DNA from: Pseudomonas sp. K2I15
GTDB lineage: Bacteria; Pseudomonadota; Gammaproteobacteria; Pseudomonadales; Pseudomonadaceae
DNA length: 64,000 bases
Assembly: GCF_002204795.1 (NCBI RefSeq)
Contig: NZ_NIXO01000026.1
Location: 1-64,000, forward strand
Direction of reading: 5' to 3'
Part shown: positions 34,238 to 43,330 of the stretch, in pieces
Layout: each line of letters begins with the position of its first letter
Numbering within the stretch: position 1 is the stretch's first letter
Program-made: the position numbers and the translations under genes
Notes under the pieces: generated by a model
Seen by the model: only the letters and a program-made list of their open reading frames with translations
Database searches by the model: none
What the model was told of the DNA's origin: nothing

Positions 34238-36604
34238 ATGAATTTTTCGCGCCTGCTCTGCTCGGTTGCGCTGCTGCTCAATGTCACACTTGCACACGCT
34301 GAAGCCTTCAAAATCTCGGATATTCGTATCAACGGCCTGCAACGGGTCTCCGCGGGCAGCGTGTTTGGTGCCTTGCCCTTAAACGTGGGTGACGAAGTGG
34401 ATGATCGACGGCTGGTGGATTCCACCCGCGCGCTGTTCAAGACCGGCTTCTTCCAGGACATCCAACTGAGCCGCGAAGGCGATGTGCTGATTATCAATGT
34501 AGTCGAGCGCCCCTCGGTTGCCAGTATCGAGTTCGAAGGCAACAAAGCCATCTCCACCGATGACCTGATGAAGGGCATGAAGCAATCTGGCCTGGCCGAG
34601 GGCGAGATATTCCAACGTGCGACCCTTGAAGGCGTGCGCAACGAGTTGCAGCGCCAGTACGTTGCCCAGGGACGTTACTCGGCATCGGTCGACACCGAGA
34701 TCGTGCCCCAGCCGCGCAATCGAGTGGGGGTAAAGATCAAGATTGATGAGGGCGAAGTGGCGTCGATCAAGCACATCAACGTGGTGGGCAATACAGTGTT
34801 CCCCGATGAGGCATTGATCGACCAGTTCACCCTCAAGACGAGCAACTGGCTGTCGTTTTTCAAGAATGACGATAAATATGCCCGGGAAAAACTCTCCGGC
34901 GACCTCGAAAGGCTGCGCTCCTACTACCTGGACCGTGGCTATATCAACATGGATATCGCCTCGACCCAGGTGTCCATGACCCCGGACAAGAAGCACGTCT
35001 ACATCACCGTGAACATCAACGAAGGCCAGAAGTATACGGTGCGCGAGGTGAAGCTGAGTGGCGAGCTGAAAGTCCCGCAGGACCAGGTCCAGTCGTTGTT
35101 ATTGGTGCAAAAGGGCCAGGTGTTCTCGCGCAAATTGATGACCACCACCTCGGACCTGATTACCCGCCGCCTGGGCAATGAAGGTTATACGTTCGCCAAC
35201 GTCAATGGCGTGCCGCAGGCCCACGATGAAGACCACACCGTTGACGTCACGTTCTCCGTCGACCCGGGCAAGCGGGCTTACGTCAACCGCATCAATTTCC
35301 GTGGCAACACCAAGACTGACGATAAAGTACTGCGCCGGGAGATGCGTCAGATGGAGGGTGGCTGGGCGTCGACCTACTTGATCGACCAATCCAAGGTGCG
35401 TCTTGACCGTCTGGGCTTCTTCAAGGAAGTGAACGTGGAAACGCCGGCAGTTGCCGGTGTGGATGACCAACTGGACGTGAACTACGCCGTGGAAGAACAG
35501 GCGTCCGGCTCGATTACCGCCAGTGTCGGCTTTGCCCAGAACTCGGGCCTGATCCTCGGCGGTTCGATCAGCCAGAACAACTTCCTCGGCACCGGTAATT
35601 CTGCCAGCCTCGGACTGACGCGCTCCTCCTATCAGAGCAAATACAACATCGGCTTCACCGACCCCTACTTCACCACCGATGGGGTGAGCCTGGGTTACAA
35701 CGCGTTCTACAGCAAGACCGACTACAACAAATACTACGATGACGGCGTGTCCTATTACGCCATCAACAGCTTTGGCCTGGGCGCCACCCTCGGCTACCCG
35801 ATCAACGAAACCTCGCGCCTGAGTTTTGGCCTGACGGCACAACACGACAGCATCGAACCGGGCACCTACAGCGCCGATGAGATCTACGACTTTATTGAGC
35901 GCGAAGGCAAGGAGTTCACCAACTTCAAGGCCAACCTTGGCTGGTCGGAATCGACGTTGAACAAAGGCGTGCTGGCGACTCGCGGGTACTCGCAGAACCT
36001 CAACCTGATGGTGACGGTGCCCGGCAGCGACCTGAGCTTCTACAAAATCGATTACACGGGGCAGACGTTCTTACCCGTAAGCAATAACACATCGCTGCGC
36101 TTCCACACCAAGCTCGGCTACGGCAGCGGCTATGGCTCTACGGACGGCCTCCCCTTCTACGAAACCTACACGGCAGGCGGCGAAGGCACGGTGCGCGGTT
36201 TTGAAAGCGGTACCCTCGGCCCGCGCAACACCCCGGCTACCGGCGCTTACGCCAGTGCCGGGCAGGCGTACTACTCAGACCGTGACACCGAGGCGCTGGG
36301 CGGCAATATCCTGATTACCGGCGGCGCGGAGTACTTGTTCCCGGTGCCGTTTATCAAAGACAACAAATCCGTACGCACCTCGGTGTTCTGGGACGTGGGC
36401 TCGGTGTATTCGGACAAGTGCTACCTGAGCACCACGCAGGGCTGTGGCAGTGTGGACCTGAGCCAGATGGCCAGCTCGGTGGGCGTAGGCGTGACGTGGT
36501 ACAGCCCGTTAGGGCCGTTGAGTGTGAATTTGGCATACCCGATCCGCACGCCTGAAAACGCGGAGAAACAGGTGTTTCAGTTTTCCTTCGGACAGACGTT
36601 CTGA
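34238..36604 (+). CDS. BamA-family outer-membrane insertase (second-type copy)
   Basis: A 788-residue protein with a signal peptide (MNFSRLLCSVALLLNVTLAHA). It has five POTRA domains by length (about 23-91, 92-172, 175-263, 266-344, 347-421) and a 16-strand barrel from about 445. The barrel has the lid motif VRGF (GTVRGFES), a cysteine pair in eL6 (DKCYL...GCGS), and terminal aromatic SFGQTF. Full length implies function in membrane-protein insertion. The usual chaperone and lipid-A neighbours (rseP, skp, lpxD) are missing, so it is probably an extra paralogue. It diverges from a CpxRA-like pair. Confidence 0.85.
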   Translation: MNFSRLLCSVALLLNVTLAHAEAFKISDIRINGLQRVSAGSVFGALPLNVGDEVDDRRLVDSTRALFKTGFFQDIQLSREGDVLIINVVERPSVASIEFEGNKAISTDDLMKGMKQSGLAEGEIFQRATLEGVRNELQRQYVAQGRYSASVDTEIVPQPRNRVGVKIKIDEGEVASIKHINVVGNTVFPDEALIDQFTLKTSNWLSFFKNDDKYAREKLSGDLERLRSYYLDRGYINMDIASTQVSMTPDKKHVYITVNINEGQKYTVREVKLSGELKVPQDQVQSLLLVQKGQVFSRKLMTTTSDLITRRLGNEGYTFANVNGVPQAHDEDHTVDVTFSVDPGKRAYVNRINFRGNTKTDDKVLRREMRQMEGGWASTYLIDQSKVRLDRLGFFKEVNVETPAVAGVDDQLDVNYAVEEQASGSITASVGFAQNSGLILGGSISQNNFLGTGNSASLGLTRSSYQSKYNIGFTDPYFTTDGVSLGYNAFYSKTDYNKYYDDGVSYYAINSFGLGATLGYPINETSRLSFGLTAQHDSIEPGTYSADEIYDFIEREGKEFTNFKANLGWSESTLNKGVLATRGYSQNLNLMVTVPGSDLSFYKIDYTGQTFLPVSNNTSLRFHTKLGYGSGYGSTDGLPFYETYTAGGEGTVRGFESGTLGPRNTPATGAYASAGQAYYSDRDTEALGGNILITGGAEYLFPVPFIKDNKSVRTSVFWDVGSVYSDKCYLSTTQGCGSVDLSQMASSVGVGVTWYSPLGPLSVNLAYPIRTPENAEKQVFQFSFGQTF

Positions 36605-36617
36605 GTCGCTGGGTTGT

Positions 36618-36660
36618 ATATCCGTTGCTGCGGTAACGGCGGCTTATGGTTCCTCTCTTC
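36618..36660. repeat. Left end of a split ~325-bp repeat, copy 3
   Basis: ATATCCGTTGCTGCGG plus GGCGGCTTATGGTTCC and CTCTTC match the left end of copy 1, then the match stops abruptly. The matching right end is 1.3 kb away at 37964-37990. Confidence 0.65.
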
Positions 36661-36695
36661 AAAAACGTGCACGGACCGCACGCTTGGTTGACGGG

Positions 36696-36790
36696 TGTGC
36701 GGGGACATGGTTGACACTTTTCGGCGAACCAACTTCGCCGGAAAGCCCCCATGCCTTGGAGTCAGGTTATTTCTCCGCTGAGCACAAAAC
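36696..36790. mobile_element. IS481-like end remnant
   Basis: TGTGCGGGGACATGGTTGAC and ACTTTTCGGCGAACC resemble IS481-family terminal sequences (gtcaaccatgtcccc type on the other strand). An ATG then gives MPWSQVI, which resembles IS481 transposase starts, but the frame ends within 26 codons. No DDE domain remains. Identification is from pattern memory. Confidence 0.45.
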
Positions 36791-36934
36791 CTAAAGGTCG
36801 TCCGGCACCCAGACCGCACCGCCCGTGAACAGGCGGGCCGAATGTATTACGCTGTTGCACGTATGCGTTTTTTATTGGCGCGCGCCGAGTGGTGGCGGCA
36901 TGACCCACCGCAACAACCCACCTGCGAGCACACC

Positions 36935-37720
36935 CTATGGACTCCCCTGAACTGCCCAGTCTGATGCATGTGCGTGCGTTTTGTCCGTGTGGGCTTTTTG
37001 CTGGGCCTGGGGCTCCGTCATGATGAACCGCGTGGCGGCGCTGAAAGTGCCGCCCAACTTGTTCAAAACCTTGGCGATCTGGATCGCCGGCGCATTACGT
37101 GTCGCCAGGAACCGCGCCGATTCAGGCAGCAGCAACCACAGGAACGGCAGCAGCAAAAGCGGCAAAAACCCGCCCGCCAACAGCACCGATTGCCAGCCGT
37201 GACTCGGAATCAGCCACGCAGCAAGAAAGCCGCCCAGGCCCGAGCCCATATTGAAGCCCGTGAACATGAGGGTGATAAGCAGCGAACGATTGCGCTCAGG
37301 CAGGTACTCGGATAACAGCGTCGTGGTGTTCGGCAACGCCGCGCCCAGTGCGACGCCGGCGAGCAAGCGCAGGCCAGCCAGTTCGTAAGGGTTGCGGGCG
37401 AAGGCGCAGGCCAGGCTCAGCACACTGAAACCGGTCACCGCGATCAGCAGCACCTTCTTGCGCCCGAGCCGGTCGACATAAGGGCCAGCGGTCAAGGCAC
37501 CAATGGCCAGGCCGATCATACCGGCGCTCATGACCGGGCCGAACGCGGCTTTGGACAGGCCCCACTCCTGTATCAGTGAAGGCGCGATAAACCCCATCAC
37601 CGCCACATCGAAGCCATCGAAAAGAACAATGAAAAAACACAGGCCCATGATGAGCCACTGGTACCTTGCAACCGGGCGGTTGTCGATCCACGCTTTGATA
37701 TCGACCGTTTCGTTACTCAT
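36935..37720 (-). pseudogene. Truncated aromatic-acid:H+ symporter (AAHS MFS)
   Basis: The first 240 residues read as a PcaK/BenK/VanK-type transporter: VLFDGFDVAVMGFIAPSLIQ in helix 1, then GPYVDRLGRKKVLL (motif A). The full family is about 430-450 residues; here the protein stops at 261, after helix 6 and the central loop, ending in an unrelated tail (HTDKTHAHASDWAVQGSP). The second half is missing on the side facing the IS481 remnant. A functional permease is unlikely. Confidence 0.8.
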
Positions 37721-37963
37721 GCTTGCACCTTCTTATTTTTATAGAAATGCCGACAGGTTCGGGGGTTAAGGCCTACGCGCCAACCGTCGAACGTTGCGTA
37801 TGATTCTAAAACCACAGTTGGCTGCCCGGCCTGCGGGAAATCCTTAAGCAGGTATCGGTTTTTCTTATGGCGCAGAATGCAGTTTAAATCGATGACCCTG
37901 AATTCATTGGGCATCGGTCGCACCGCAGGTGCAGCAAGGGAAGCTGCTAAACGGCATACGCAT

Positions 37964-37990
37964 GGCGGCCTACCGGCCGGCTTGAGTGGT
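37964..37990. repeat. Right end of split ~325-bp repeat, copy 3
   Basis: GGCGGCCTACCGGCCGGCTT followed by GAGTGGT equals the right end of copies 1 and 2. Together with 36618-36660 it brackets the IS481-like remnant and the truncated symporter. Confidence 0.65.
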
Positions 37991-38010
37991 TAAAAGCAAA
38001 CGCGATTTCC

Positions 38011-38110
38011 TGTAGGAGCGGGCTTGCTCGCGAAGGTCGTTAACGATGACGTTGGCATCCTGAATGAACGCGGCGTCCTCAGGTTTTTCGCGAGCAAGCT
38101 CGCTCCTACA
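38011..38110. repeat. REPIN of the TGTAGGAGC class
   Basis: TGTAGGAGCGGGCTTGCTCG and inverted arm CGCGAGCAAGCTCGCTCCTACA flank a 56-bp spacer. A close relative is at 51719-51817. Confidence 0.85.
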
Positions 38111-38223
38111 GAAGAGCGGCTCTGAGTTTGAATGGGGCAAGTCATCGGCTTCAGGAACCACACCGCCAGCGTGAAGTACCACGATGCGTTTGATGCTACC
38201 GAGTAGGCCGTAGCACCCGTGAA

Positions 38224-40455
38224 CTAGTTCGCCGGGCGCAACAGTTGCATCTGCTGGCGATAGTCATCCGTCACCTGCCGCGACTGGCTGCTGCTGGTAA
38301 TCACCCTGGGTGTGATCAGCACGATCAATTCGGTGCGGTCCTTGGATTTGCTGGTGCTGCCAAACAACCAGCGCAGCCCCGGGATTTTCCCCAGGTATGG
38401 CACGGCGCTGACGCTCTCGGCGTTGTCCTGTTTGATCAGCCCGCCAAGCAACACGGTCTGGCCGCTTTGCACGGCCACCTGGGTGGACACTGAACGTGTG
38501 GAGATACGCGGGTTATTGGGCGTGTCGCTGCTGTTGGTGGTCTGGCTCTCGGCGTCGCTGACCTGCTGCTGGATGTCCATGTACACCAGGCCACCCGGGT
38601 TGATGCGCGGCACCACGTCGAGAATCACACCGGTCTGTACATATTCGACGCTGCTCAAGGTGGTGTCGGAGTTGCCGGTGTTGACCGTGGTCTGGCTGAT
38701 GGGGATGTTGTCGCCCACCTGGATCTGCGCCGGCTGGTTGTTCATCACCACCAGCGACGGCGCCGACAGCACCTGGGTACGACCATTGGTTTCCAGGGCG
38801 TGCAAGGCCACTTGCAGGTTGGAGCTGACGAAGGAATAGAACAGCGAGTCCGTGCCCAATCCCGCGCCGCCACCACCCAACGCGCCCTGGCTGCCGGAGG
38901 CGTTGGCCACTGTGGTGCTGGTGGAATTGCCCGCCAGGCGGCCCAGGTACCATTGCACCCCGAGGTCCAGTTCGCCGGTGAGTTTGACTTCGAGGATGCG
39001 CGTCTCGATCTGCACTTGCAGCGGCGGGTTATCGAGGCGTTTGATCGCCGATTCGATCTCCTTCCATTGCACCGGGCGGGTGCGTACCAGCAACTGGTTA
39101 CTGCTTTTTTGCGCGGTGATCCGGGTGCCCGCGTCGAGGCTTTTGGAGGCGGTACCGTCGGCGGCGCCCTGCTCTGCGTTTTCACTGTCTTCGCTGGCGG
39201 CCGGGGCCTGATCTTCATCGTCACCGGCCGGCGGGTTGTTGCTGATGCCTGCGTTATTGCCGCTGTTGTTCAGGCCGCCCGAGGTGCCGCCGCTGGTGTT
39301 GAGTGACGACAACGTCGCGGTGCGCAAACCCGGCGCCACCTTGGCCGGGGTATCGTCCTTGATCGCGCCGGTGCCGTAGATCTGCCGCAGGTACTTGGCG
39401 AGGTCCGTGGCTTTCATGTTGCGCACATCGTAGACGTACATCTGCGGTTCGTTGCCGCCGCCTTCGTCGATGGTGTGAATCCAGTCGCCGACTTCGCTGA
39501 GGTACTGCGGTTGGGACGAGATCGCCACCACCGAATTGGTCCGCTCAATCGGCAAGAACCGCACCATGCCCGCCAGGGGCATGCCGCTGTCGGGGCCGAA
39601 CATTTTTTGCAGCTCGGGCATCAACTCGGCCACCGAGGCCCGTTGCAAGCCGAACACCCCCACCGACATGCCTTTGAGCCAGTCGACGTCAAAGGTATCG
39701 ATGGTGTCCTGGTAGTTGGCCAGCTCATCGGGCGTACCGGCCAGGCTCAGCACATTGCGCGCCGGGTCCACCAGCAGGAACGCGTTTTCCCGGGCGAACG
39801 GCTTGAGCAGTTTCTGCATTTCCGTGGCCGAGATGTAGCGCAGCGGAAACAGCCGCGCCGAGAGCCCGTTGGAAGGTTGCGACACGCTCATTTCCGGCAC
39901 CAGTTTGCCCGCCACCGCCTGGTTGGCCGGCAGGATCACGTAGCGCTGGCCCTGGCGAATCATCGCGTTATCGGTCCAGGACAACAGGGTTTCGAGGATC
40001 GACAGCGCCTGCTTCTTGTTCACCGGTTTTGAGGTGGAAAAGCTCACGTTGCCTTTCACGCCCTGGGCGATGCTGTAGTTCTCATGCAGCAGGTCGCCCA
40101 TCACGCTATTGATCACCGCTTCAATCGGCTGGTCGGCGAAGTTGAACACGATGTCGCCGCTGGCTTCATCCTTGACCGCAGGCGCCGGTGCGGGCTGACG
40201 CACAAACTGCTGGTTACCACGAATCAACTGGCGTTGGGGCGCCGTGGTCGCCTGCGGCTGGCGGCTGTCGACGGCAGGCTGCTCGCTGGCCGGGTCCACG
40301 GGTGGCCGCTGCGAACCGGTGCCCTGCATCGCCTCGTGGAGCAACGCATCGTCCGGGTCGAGGTGATCGGGGAATGACCCACAGCCGCCCAGGGAGACGG
40401 CAGTGGCCAGGCAAAACACGGTGGTGCGCAAGGCGCCAGGGAAAGTATCGATCAA
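38224..40455 (-). CDS. gspD: Type II secretion secretin, lipoprotein type
   Basis: A 743-residue outer-membrane channel. The lipobox SLGGC puts a lipidated cysteine at C25, as in the self-piloting secretin HxcQ. N0-N3 domains follow (about 95-470, with a Ser/Gly/Asn-rich linker near 380-430), then the secretin barrel (about 480-735; motifs VPRINPGGLVYMDIQQQVS and QTVLLGGLI). The start is TTG at 40455, overlapping the upstream stop (TTGA); no ATG could keep the signal peptide. It is the last gene of the operon. Confidence 0.92.
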   Translation of the reverse strand: MIDTFPGALRTTVFCLATAVSLGGCGSFPDHLDPDDALLHEAMQGTGSQRPPVDPASEQPAVDSRQPQATTAPQRQLIRGNQQFVRQPAPAPAVKDEASGDIVFNFADQPIEAVINSVMGDLLHENYSIAQGVKGNVSFSTSKPVNKKQALSILETLLSWTDNAMIRQGQRYVILPANQAVAGKLVPEMSVSQPSNGLSARLFPLRYISATEMQKLLKPFARENAFLLVDPARNVLSLAGTPDELANYQDTIDTFDVDWLKGMSVGVFGLQRASVAELMPELQKMFGPDSGMPLAGMVRFLPIERTNSVVAISSQPQYLSEVGDWIHTIDEGGGNEPQMYVYDVRNMKATDLAKYLRQIYGTGAIKDDTPAKVAPGLRTATLSSLNTSGGTSGGLNNSGNNAGISNNPPAGDDEDQAPAASEDSENAEQGAADGTASKSLDAGTRITAQKSSNQLLVRTRPVQWKEIESAIKRLDNPPLQVQIETRILEVKLTGELDLGVQWYLGRLAGNSTSTTVANASGSQGALGGGGAGLGTDSLFYSFVSSNLQVALHALETNGRTQVLSAPSLVVMNNQPAQIQVGDNIPISQTTVNTGNSDTTLSSVEYVQTGVILDVVPRINPGGLVYMDIQQQVSDAESQTTNSSDTPNNPRISTRSVSTQVAVQSGQTVLLGGLIKQDNAESVSAVPYLGKIPGLRWLFGSTSKSKDRTELIVLITPRVITSSSQSRQVTDDYRQQMQLLRPAN

Positions 40456-40976
40456 GGTGCGGGCTCGTGAGGAAGGGAAATCGGTGGTGTGGTGGACGGC
40501 GGCGGCAAACGCGGGGCGCTGAGGCTCAGGGTTTGCGTGCGGCCATCCAGCACAAAACGGGCGTGCAGCGGTGTCAGGTGTTCCAGGCGCCAGCCGTTGG
40601 GCAGGGTCTGGCCTTGGTGGACTTTGAGTGGCGGGCCGTCGGCGCGCTTGAGCAGCGCAACGCGCAAGTCGCCGTCGAGCAGCACGCCGCTCAGCTTCAG
40701 GCCCGACAGGCTGGAGACCTCGGCCTGGCCAACGGCGGCATCGGGGCTGCGGTCGGGGCTGAACAGCGGCGCCTGCCAGGTGCCGGCGAGGCTTTCCAGG
40801 GCTGCACTCGGGGCCACGTAAACCTTGGCTGAAGCATTGGCGCGCGTAGTGGAGGCAGGCTCATCCAGCCACTGCGGTGCATCGCCGATGCTGCTCAAGA
40901 TGCCCACCATCAGCAGGCCCAGCAGCCCGGCCACACCGAGCAAACCCCACTCCAGGGGGCGTAATGAGTTGATCAT
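40452..40976 (-). CDS. gspC: Type II secretion GspC-like inner-membrane protein
   Basis: A 174-residue protein with one N-terminal membrane helix (about 10-30) and a periplasmic homology region (APLFSPDR, then LKLSGVLLDGDLRVALLKR). It links the inner-membrane platform to the secretin. It is short and lacks a PDZ domain; a GspN-type reading is possible. The overlap with gspM and gspD gives tight coupling. Confidence 0.75.
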   Translation of the reverse strand: MINSLRPLEWGLLGVAGLLGLLMVGILSSIGDAPQWLDEPASTTRANASAKVYVAPSAALESLAGTWQAPLFSPDRSPDAAVGQAEVSSLSGLKLSGVLLDGDLRVALLKRADGPPLKVHQGQTLPNGWRLEHLTPLHARFVLDGRTQTLSLSAPRLPPPSTTPPISLPHEPAP

Positions 40977-41584
40977 CGGCGGGCCTGCGTAGCGATTGCC
41001 GGTTGCAGATAGCCGCGCACCAGCAGATGCACCACCAGCTTTCCGGCGCTGCCGCTGGCCGGGGCATTCGGCCCGCGGCGGATGCTCATTTCATCCACGA
41101 ACAGGAACGGCCGCTGGTACTCCAGCTCATGCAGGATCGCGGTCAGGGGTTCGATGGCGCAGTTGAGGGTCAGGCTGACTTTTACCTGGCGATAGGGCTC
41201 GGTGTCGTCCTGCTCCGGGGTGATGGGCATGCGCTGGGTCAGGCTGCAACCGCCGCCGAGGCCGGCGCGGCTGCTGATCAGGTCGGCGATGCGCTGCATC
41301 AGGTCTGCCGCCACAGCGCTGGGGTCATCCCCGGGCAACAGGCTGGTGCTGCTGGCCGGGTCCTGGCGGGCTTGCTCCAGTTGCTCGCGCAAGGCGGCGC
41401 CCTGGTGCAGCAGGCCGGCATACCGCTGCTGTTGTTCGCGCAACTGTTCGGCTTGCTCGCCCATGGCGCGCAAGGGTCCGGCAAACCAGCTGTCGATCAG
41501 CAACCAGTAACCGCTGCCGAGCACCAGCGCCAGGACCAGCAAGGCCGCGCCACGACGTTCACGGGGTGTCAGTGGTCTGCGCAT
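40973..41584 (-). CDS. gspM: Type II secretion platform protein GspM
   Basis: A 203-residue protein with one membrane helix (about 12-31), a coiled-coil-like stretch (QAEQLREQQQRYAGLLHQ) and a ferredoxin-like periplasmic part. The ATG at 41584 (after GAGG) is preferred; it overlaps gspL by 26 bp. GspM dimerises with GspL to hold the assembly platform. Confidence 0.8.
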   Translation of the reverse strand: MRRPLTPRERRGAALLVLALVLGSGYWLLIDSWFAGPLRAMGEQAEQLREQQQRYAGLLHQGAALREQLEQARQDPASSTSLLPGDDPSAVAADLMQRIADLISSRAGLGGGCSLTQRMPITPEQDDTEPYRQVKVSLTLNCAIEPLTAILHELEYQRPFLFVDEMSIRRGPNAPASGSAGKLVVHLLVRGYLQPAIATQARR

Positions 41585-42611
41585 CGGCGGCCTCTTGGTG
41601 CAAGTGGGCGCGCAGGGAAAACTGATCCTTGCCGGTTTGCGCATCGGGTTGGATCACCCCTTCGAACTGGGCGTTTTCCAGGCTGTGACAGGCCTTGATC
41701 CGGGTGATCAAGGCACTCGCCTTGGCGCTCTGCCCGGAGAATGAAACGTCGGCGCCGTCGTTGACCTCCAACTGGTCGATCCAGGTGTCGGCGGGCAGGC
41801 ACGCGGTCAGCTCATTCAGCAGCGCGGCCAACGGCGGTTGTGCCGATTTGCGGCGGATCAGGTACTGCGCGGCACCACGGGTGTTGAGCAGTTGCTGGCG
41901 CAGGCTCTGGATTTCGGCGACCTGGGCTTTTTGCTGCTGCACCTGCTCATGCATCACGTCGAGCACACGCTGGCGGTCGTTGAGCCACAGCAGCATCGCC
42001 GCAATCAGCAAGGCGCCGCACAGCCACGGCAAGCTGCGTTGCAAGCCCTTCCCGGCCGGGCGCTGGCGTGGGCGCAAGGGCGTCGGCAGCAAATCGATGC
42101 CCATGGGCTCGCCTGCGCCACCGTCCACATCCACCGCGTGGGGCTGCAACCCGAGGGCGGCGCAGTCCACCAGGATTTGATCCAGACGCTCTCGCAGGAT
42201 CGCCACCAGGGTCACCTGCAAGTGTGTGGCGGTGCGCCGTTCCTGACGCGCAACGAAGTACAACTGCTCAGCCTCGAACGGGGTAAAGCGGTCCAGCTCA
42301 TAACCCACCACCGTCGACAGGTTGCGCGCCGCCGCCAACGGCAGTTGCAGGGTTTGCAGCAACACCGCCGAGGGCGCGAGCACCAGCACCTCGCGCACTT
42401 CGCCGGCAGGTTTTGCCACAGGCGCCGTCAACGGCCAGTGGTAGCGCTGCTCGGGGATGTCGTGGATCGACAGCCACGCCGGCAGGCAGCCACGCAGCTC
42501 CTTGAGCCACAGCCGCCAGCCCAATTGCAGCAAACTGCCGCGCCAGCGCCGGGTGAGCGGTTCTGCCAGCCGTTGAAGGCGCGCCACTGGCGCCGAAAGG
42601 TTTGGATTCAT
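41559..42611 (-). CDS. gspL: Type II secretion platform protein GspL (short, PilN-like)
   Basis: A 350-residue protein. A cytoplasmic part precedes a membrane helix near 198-214 (LPWLCGALLIAAMLLWL) and a periplasmic region with coiled coil and a PilN-like domain. The cytoplasmic domain recruits the ATPase GspE. The start at 42611 overlaps the gspK stop (ATGA); the ORF to 42620 would start at a TTG. Confidence 0.8.
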   Translation of the reverse strand: MNPNLSAPVARLQRLAEPLTRRWRGSLLQLGWRLWLKELRGCLPAWLSIHDIPEQRYHWPLTAPVAKPAGEVREVLVLAPSAVLLQTLQLPLAAARNLSTVVGYELDRFTPFEAEQLYFVARQERRTATHLQVTLVAILRERLDQILVDCAALGLQPHAVDVDGGAGEPMGIDLLPTPLRPRQRPAGKGLQRSLPWLCGALLIAAMLLWLNDRQRVLDVMHEQVQQQKAQVAEIQSLRQQLLNTRGAAQYLIRRKSAQPPLAALLNELTACLPADTWIDQLEVNDGADVSFSGQSAKASALITRIKACHSLENAQFEGVIQPDAQTGKDQFSLRAHLHQEAADAQTTDTP

Positions 42612-43330
42612 TCTTGCCAACGCAGCACCCGATAAGGTTGTGCGCTTCCCTCCGATGGGCTCAATAAAACCGTGGTTCGTAACCGGGCGTGGTAACCGCC
42701 GGGGCGTTGCGCGCGACTGTCGATCACCAGTACTTCACCGGCGTCGGCACCCACCGCACTCTGCCGGGGCAGGTTCAACGCCTGGCGCATCAACGGGCTG
42801 GCGAAAGCGGGATCGGGCCGGTCCAGGCCACTCCACAAGCTGATTTCCGGGACCAGCCGGCTGTACAGCGCCTGGGTCATGCCGGGCAATTGCCGTACTT
42901 CCTCCACCACGCGCAACGGTGGCAGGCCTTCGTTGCGCCGCACGTCCAGGTCTTTGGCGAGCCGGTTGGCCTGGGCCTGGGTGGCACCGCAGGCCAGGGC
43001 CAGGCGGGCAAAGTCGGCCGCCTCGGCGCTGTTCAAATACAGCTTGCCGCGCTCGCTGTGCAGGCTTACGTGCAGCTGTGCGTCATCAAACACCAAGGGC
43101 ATTTCGCGGCCGTCGGCAATCCATTGTTTGCGCTGTAGCGGGTCGGCCAAGGCCTGCATGGCAAACGCCACGCCGGCCTCCGCTGCCAGCAACGCCTGGG
43201 TGTGCTGGCGATGCCACAGGGCCTGGCGGCTTTCCAGTTGCACCCAACCGGCCAGGCCGCCCAGCAGCAGGCTGAGCAACGCCAGCACCCACAGCACCAG
43301 CAGCAGTGCAACGCCGCGCTGACGCTTCAT
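42608..43330 (-). CDS. gspK: Minor pseudopilin GspK
   Basis: A 240-residue protein with a prepilin-like N-terminus (KRQRGVALLLVLWVLALLSL, processing after G6) and no glutamate at mature position 5, as is typical of GspK. It is shorter than the 300-plus residues of many GspK proteins, so the inserted alpha-domain may be reduced. It caps the pseudopilus tip with I and J. Start overlaps the gspJ stop (ATGA). Confidence 0.85.
   Translation of the reverse strand: MKRQRGVALLLVLWVLALLSLLLGGLAGWVQLESRQALWHRQHTQALLAAEAGVAFAMQALADPLQRKQWIADGREMPLVFDDAQLHVSLHSERGKLYLNSAEAADFARLALACGATQAQANRLAKDLDVRRNEGLPPLRVVEEVRQLPGMTQALYSRLVPEISLWSGLDRPDPAFASPLMRQALNLPRQSAVGADAGEVLVIDSRAQRPGGYHARLRTTVLLSPSEGSAQPYRVLRWQE

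Larger units (their letters stand above)
36605..36934. other. Repeat end plus IS481-like debris, no intact gene
   Basis: 36618-36660 repeats the left end of the ~325-bp element. 36696-36790 has an IS481-type end. The remainder to 36934 is apparently unstructured, with no ORF I would call. Confidence 0.6.
37721..38223. other. 503-bp intergenic stretch with repeat end and REPIN
   Basis: It contains the right end of the split repeat (37964-37990) and a REPIN (38011-38110). A 24-codon frame at 38131-38205 (MGQVIGFRNHTASVKYHDAF...) might be a gene-end remnant. The 68-codon minus-strand frame at 37717-37923 is not convincing. Confidence 0.5.

Noticed and set aside
37717..37923. 68-residue minus-strand ORF before the truncated symporter
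   Set aside because: It overlaps the symporter start, lacks a good Shine-Dalgarno, and has no conserved-looking motif.
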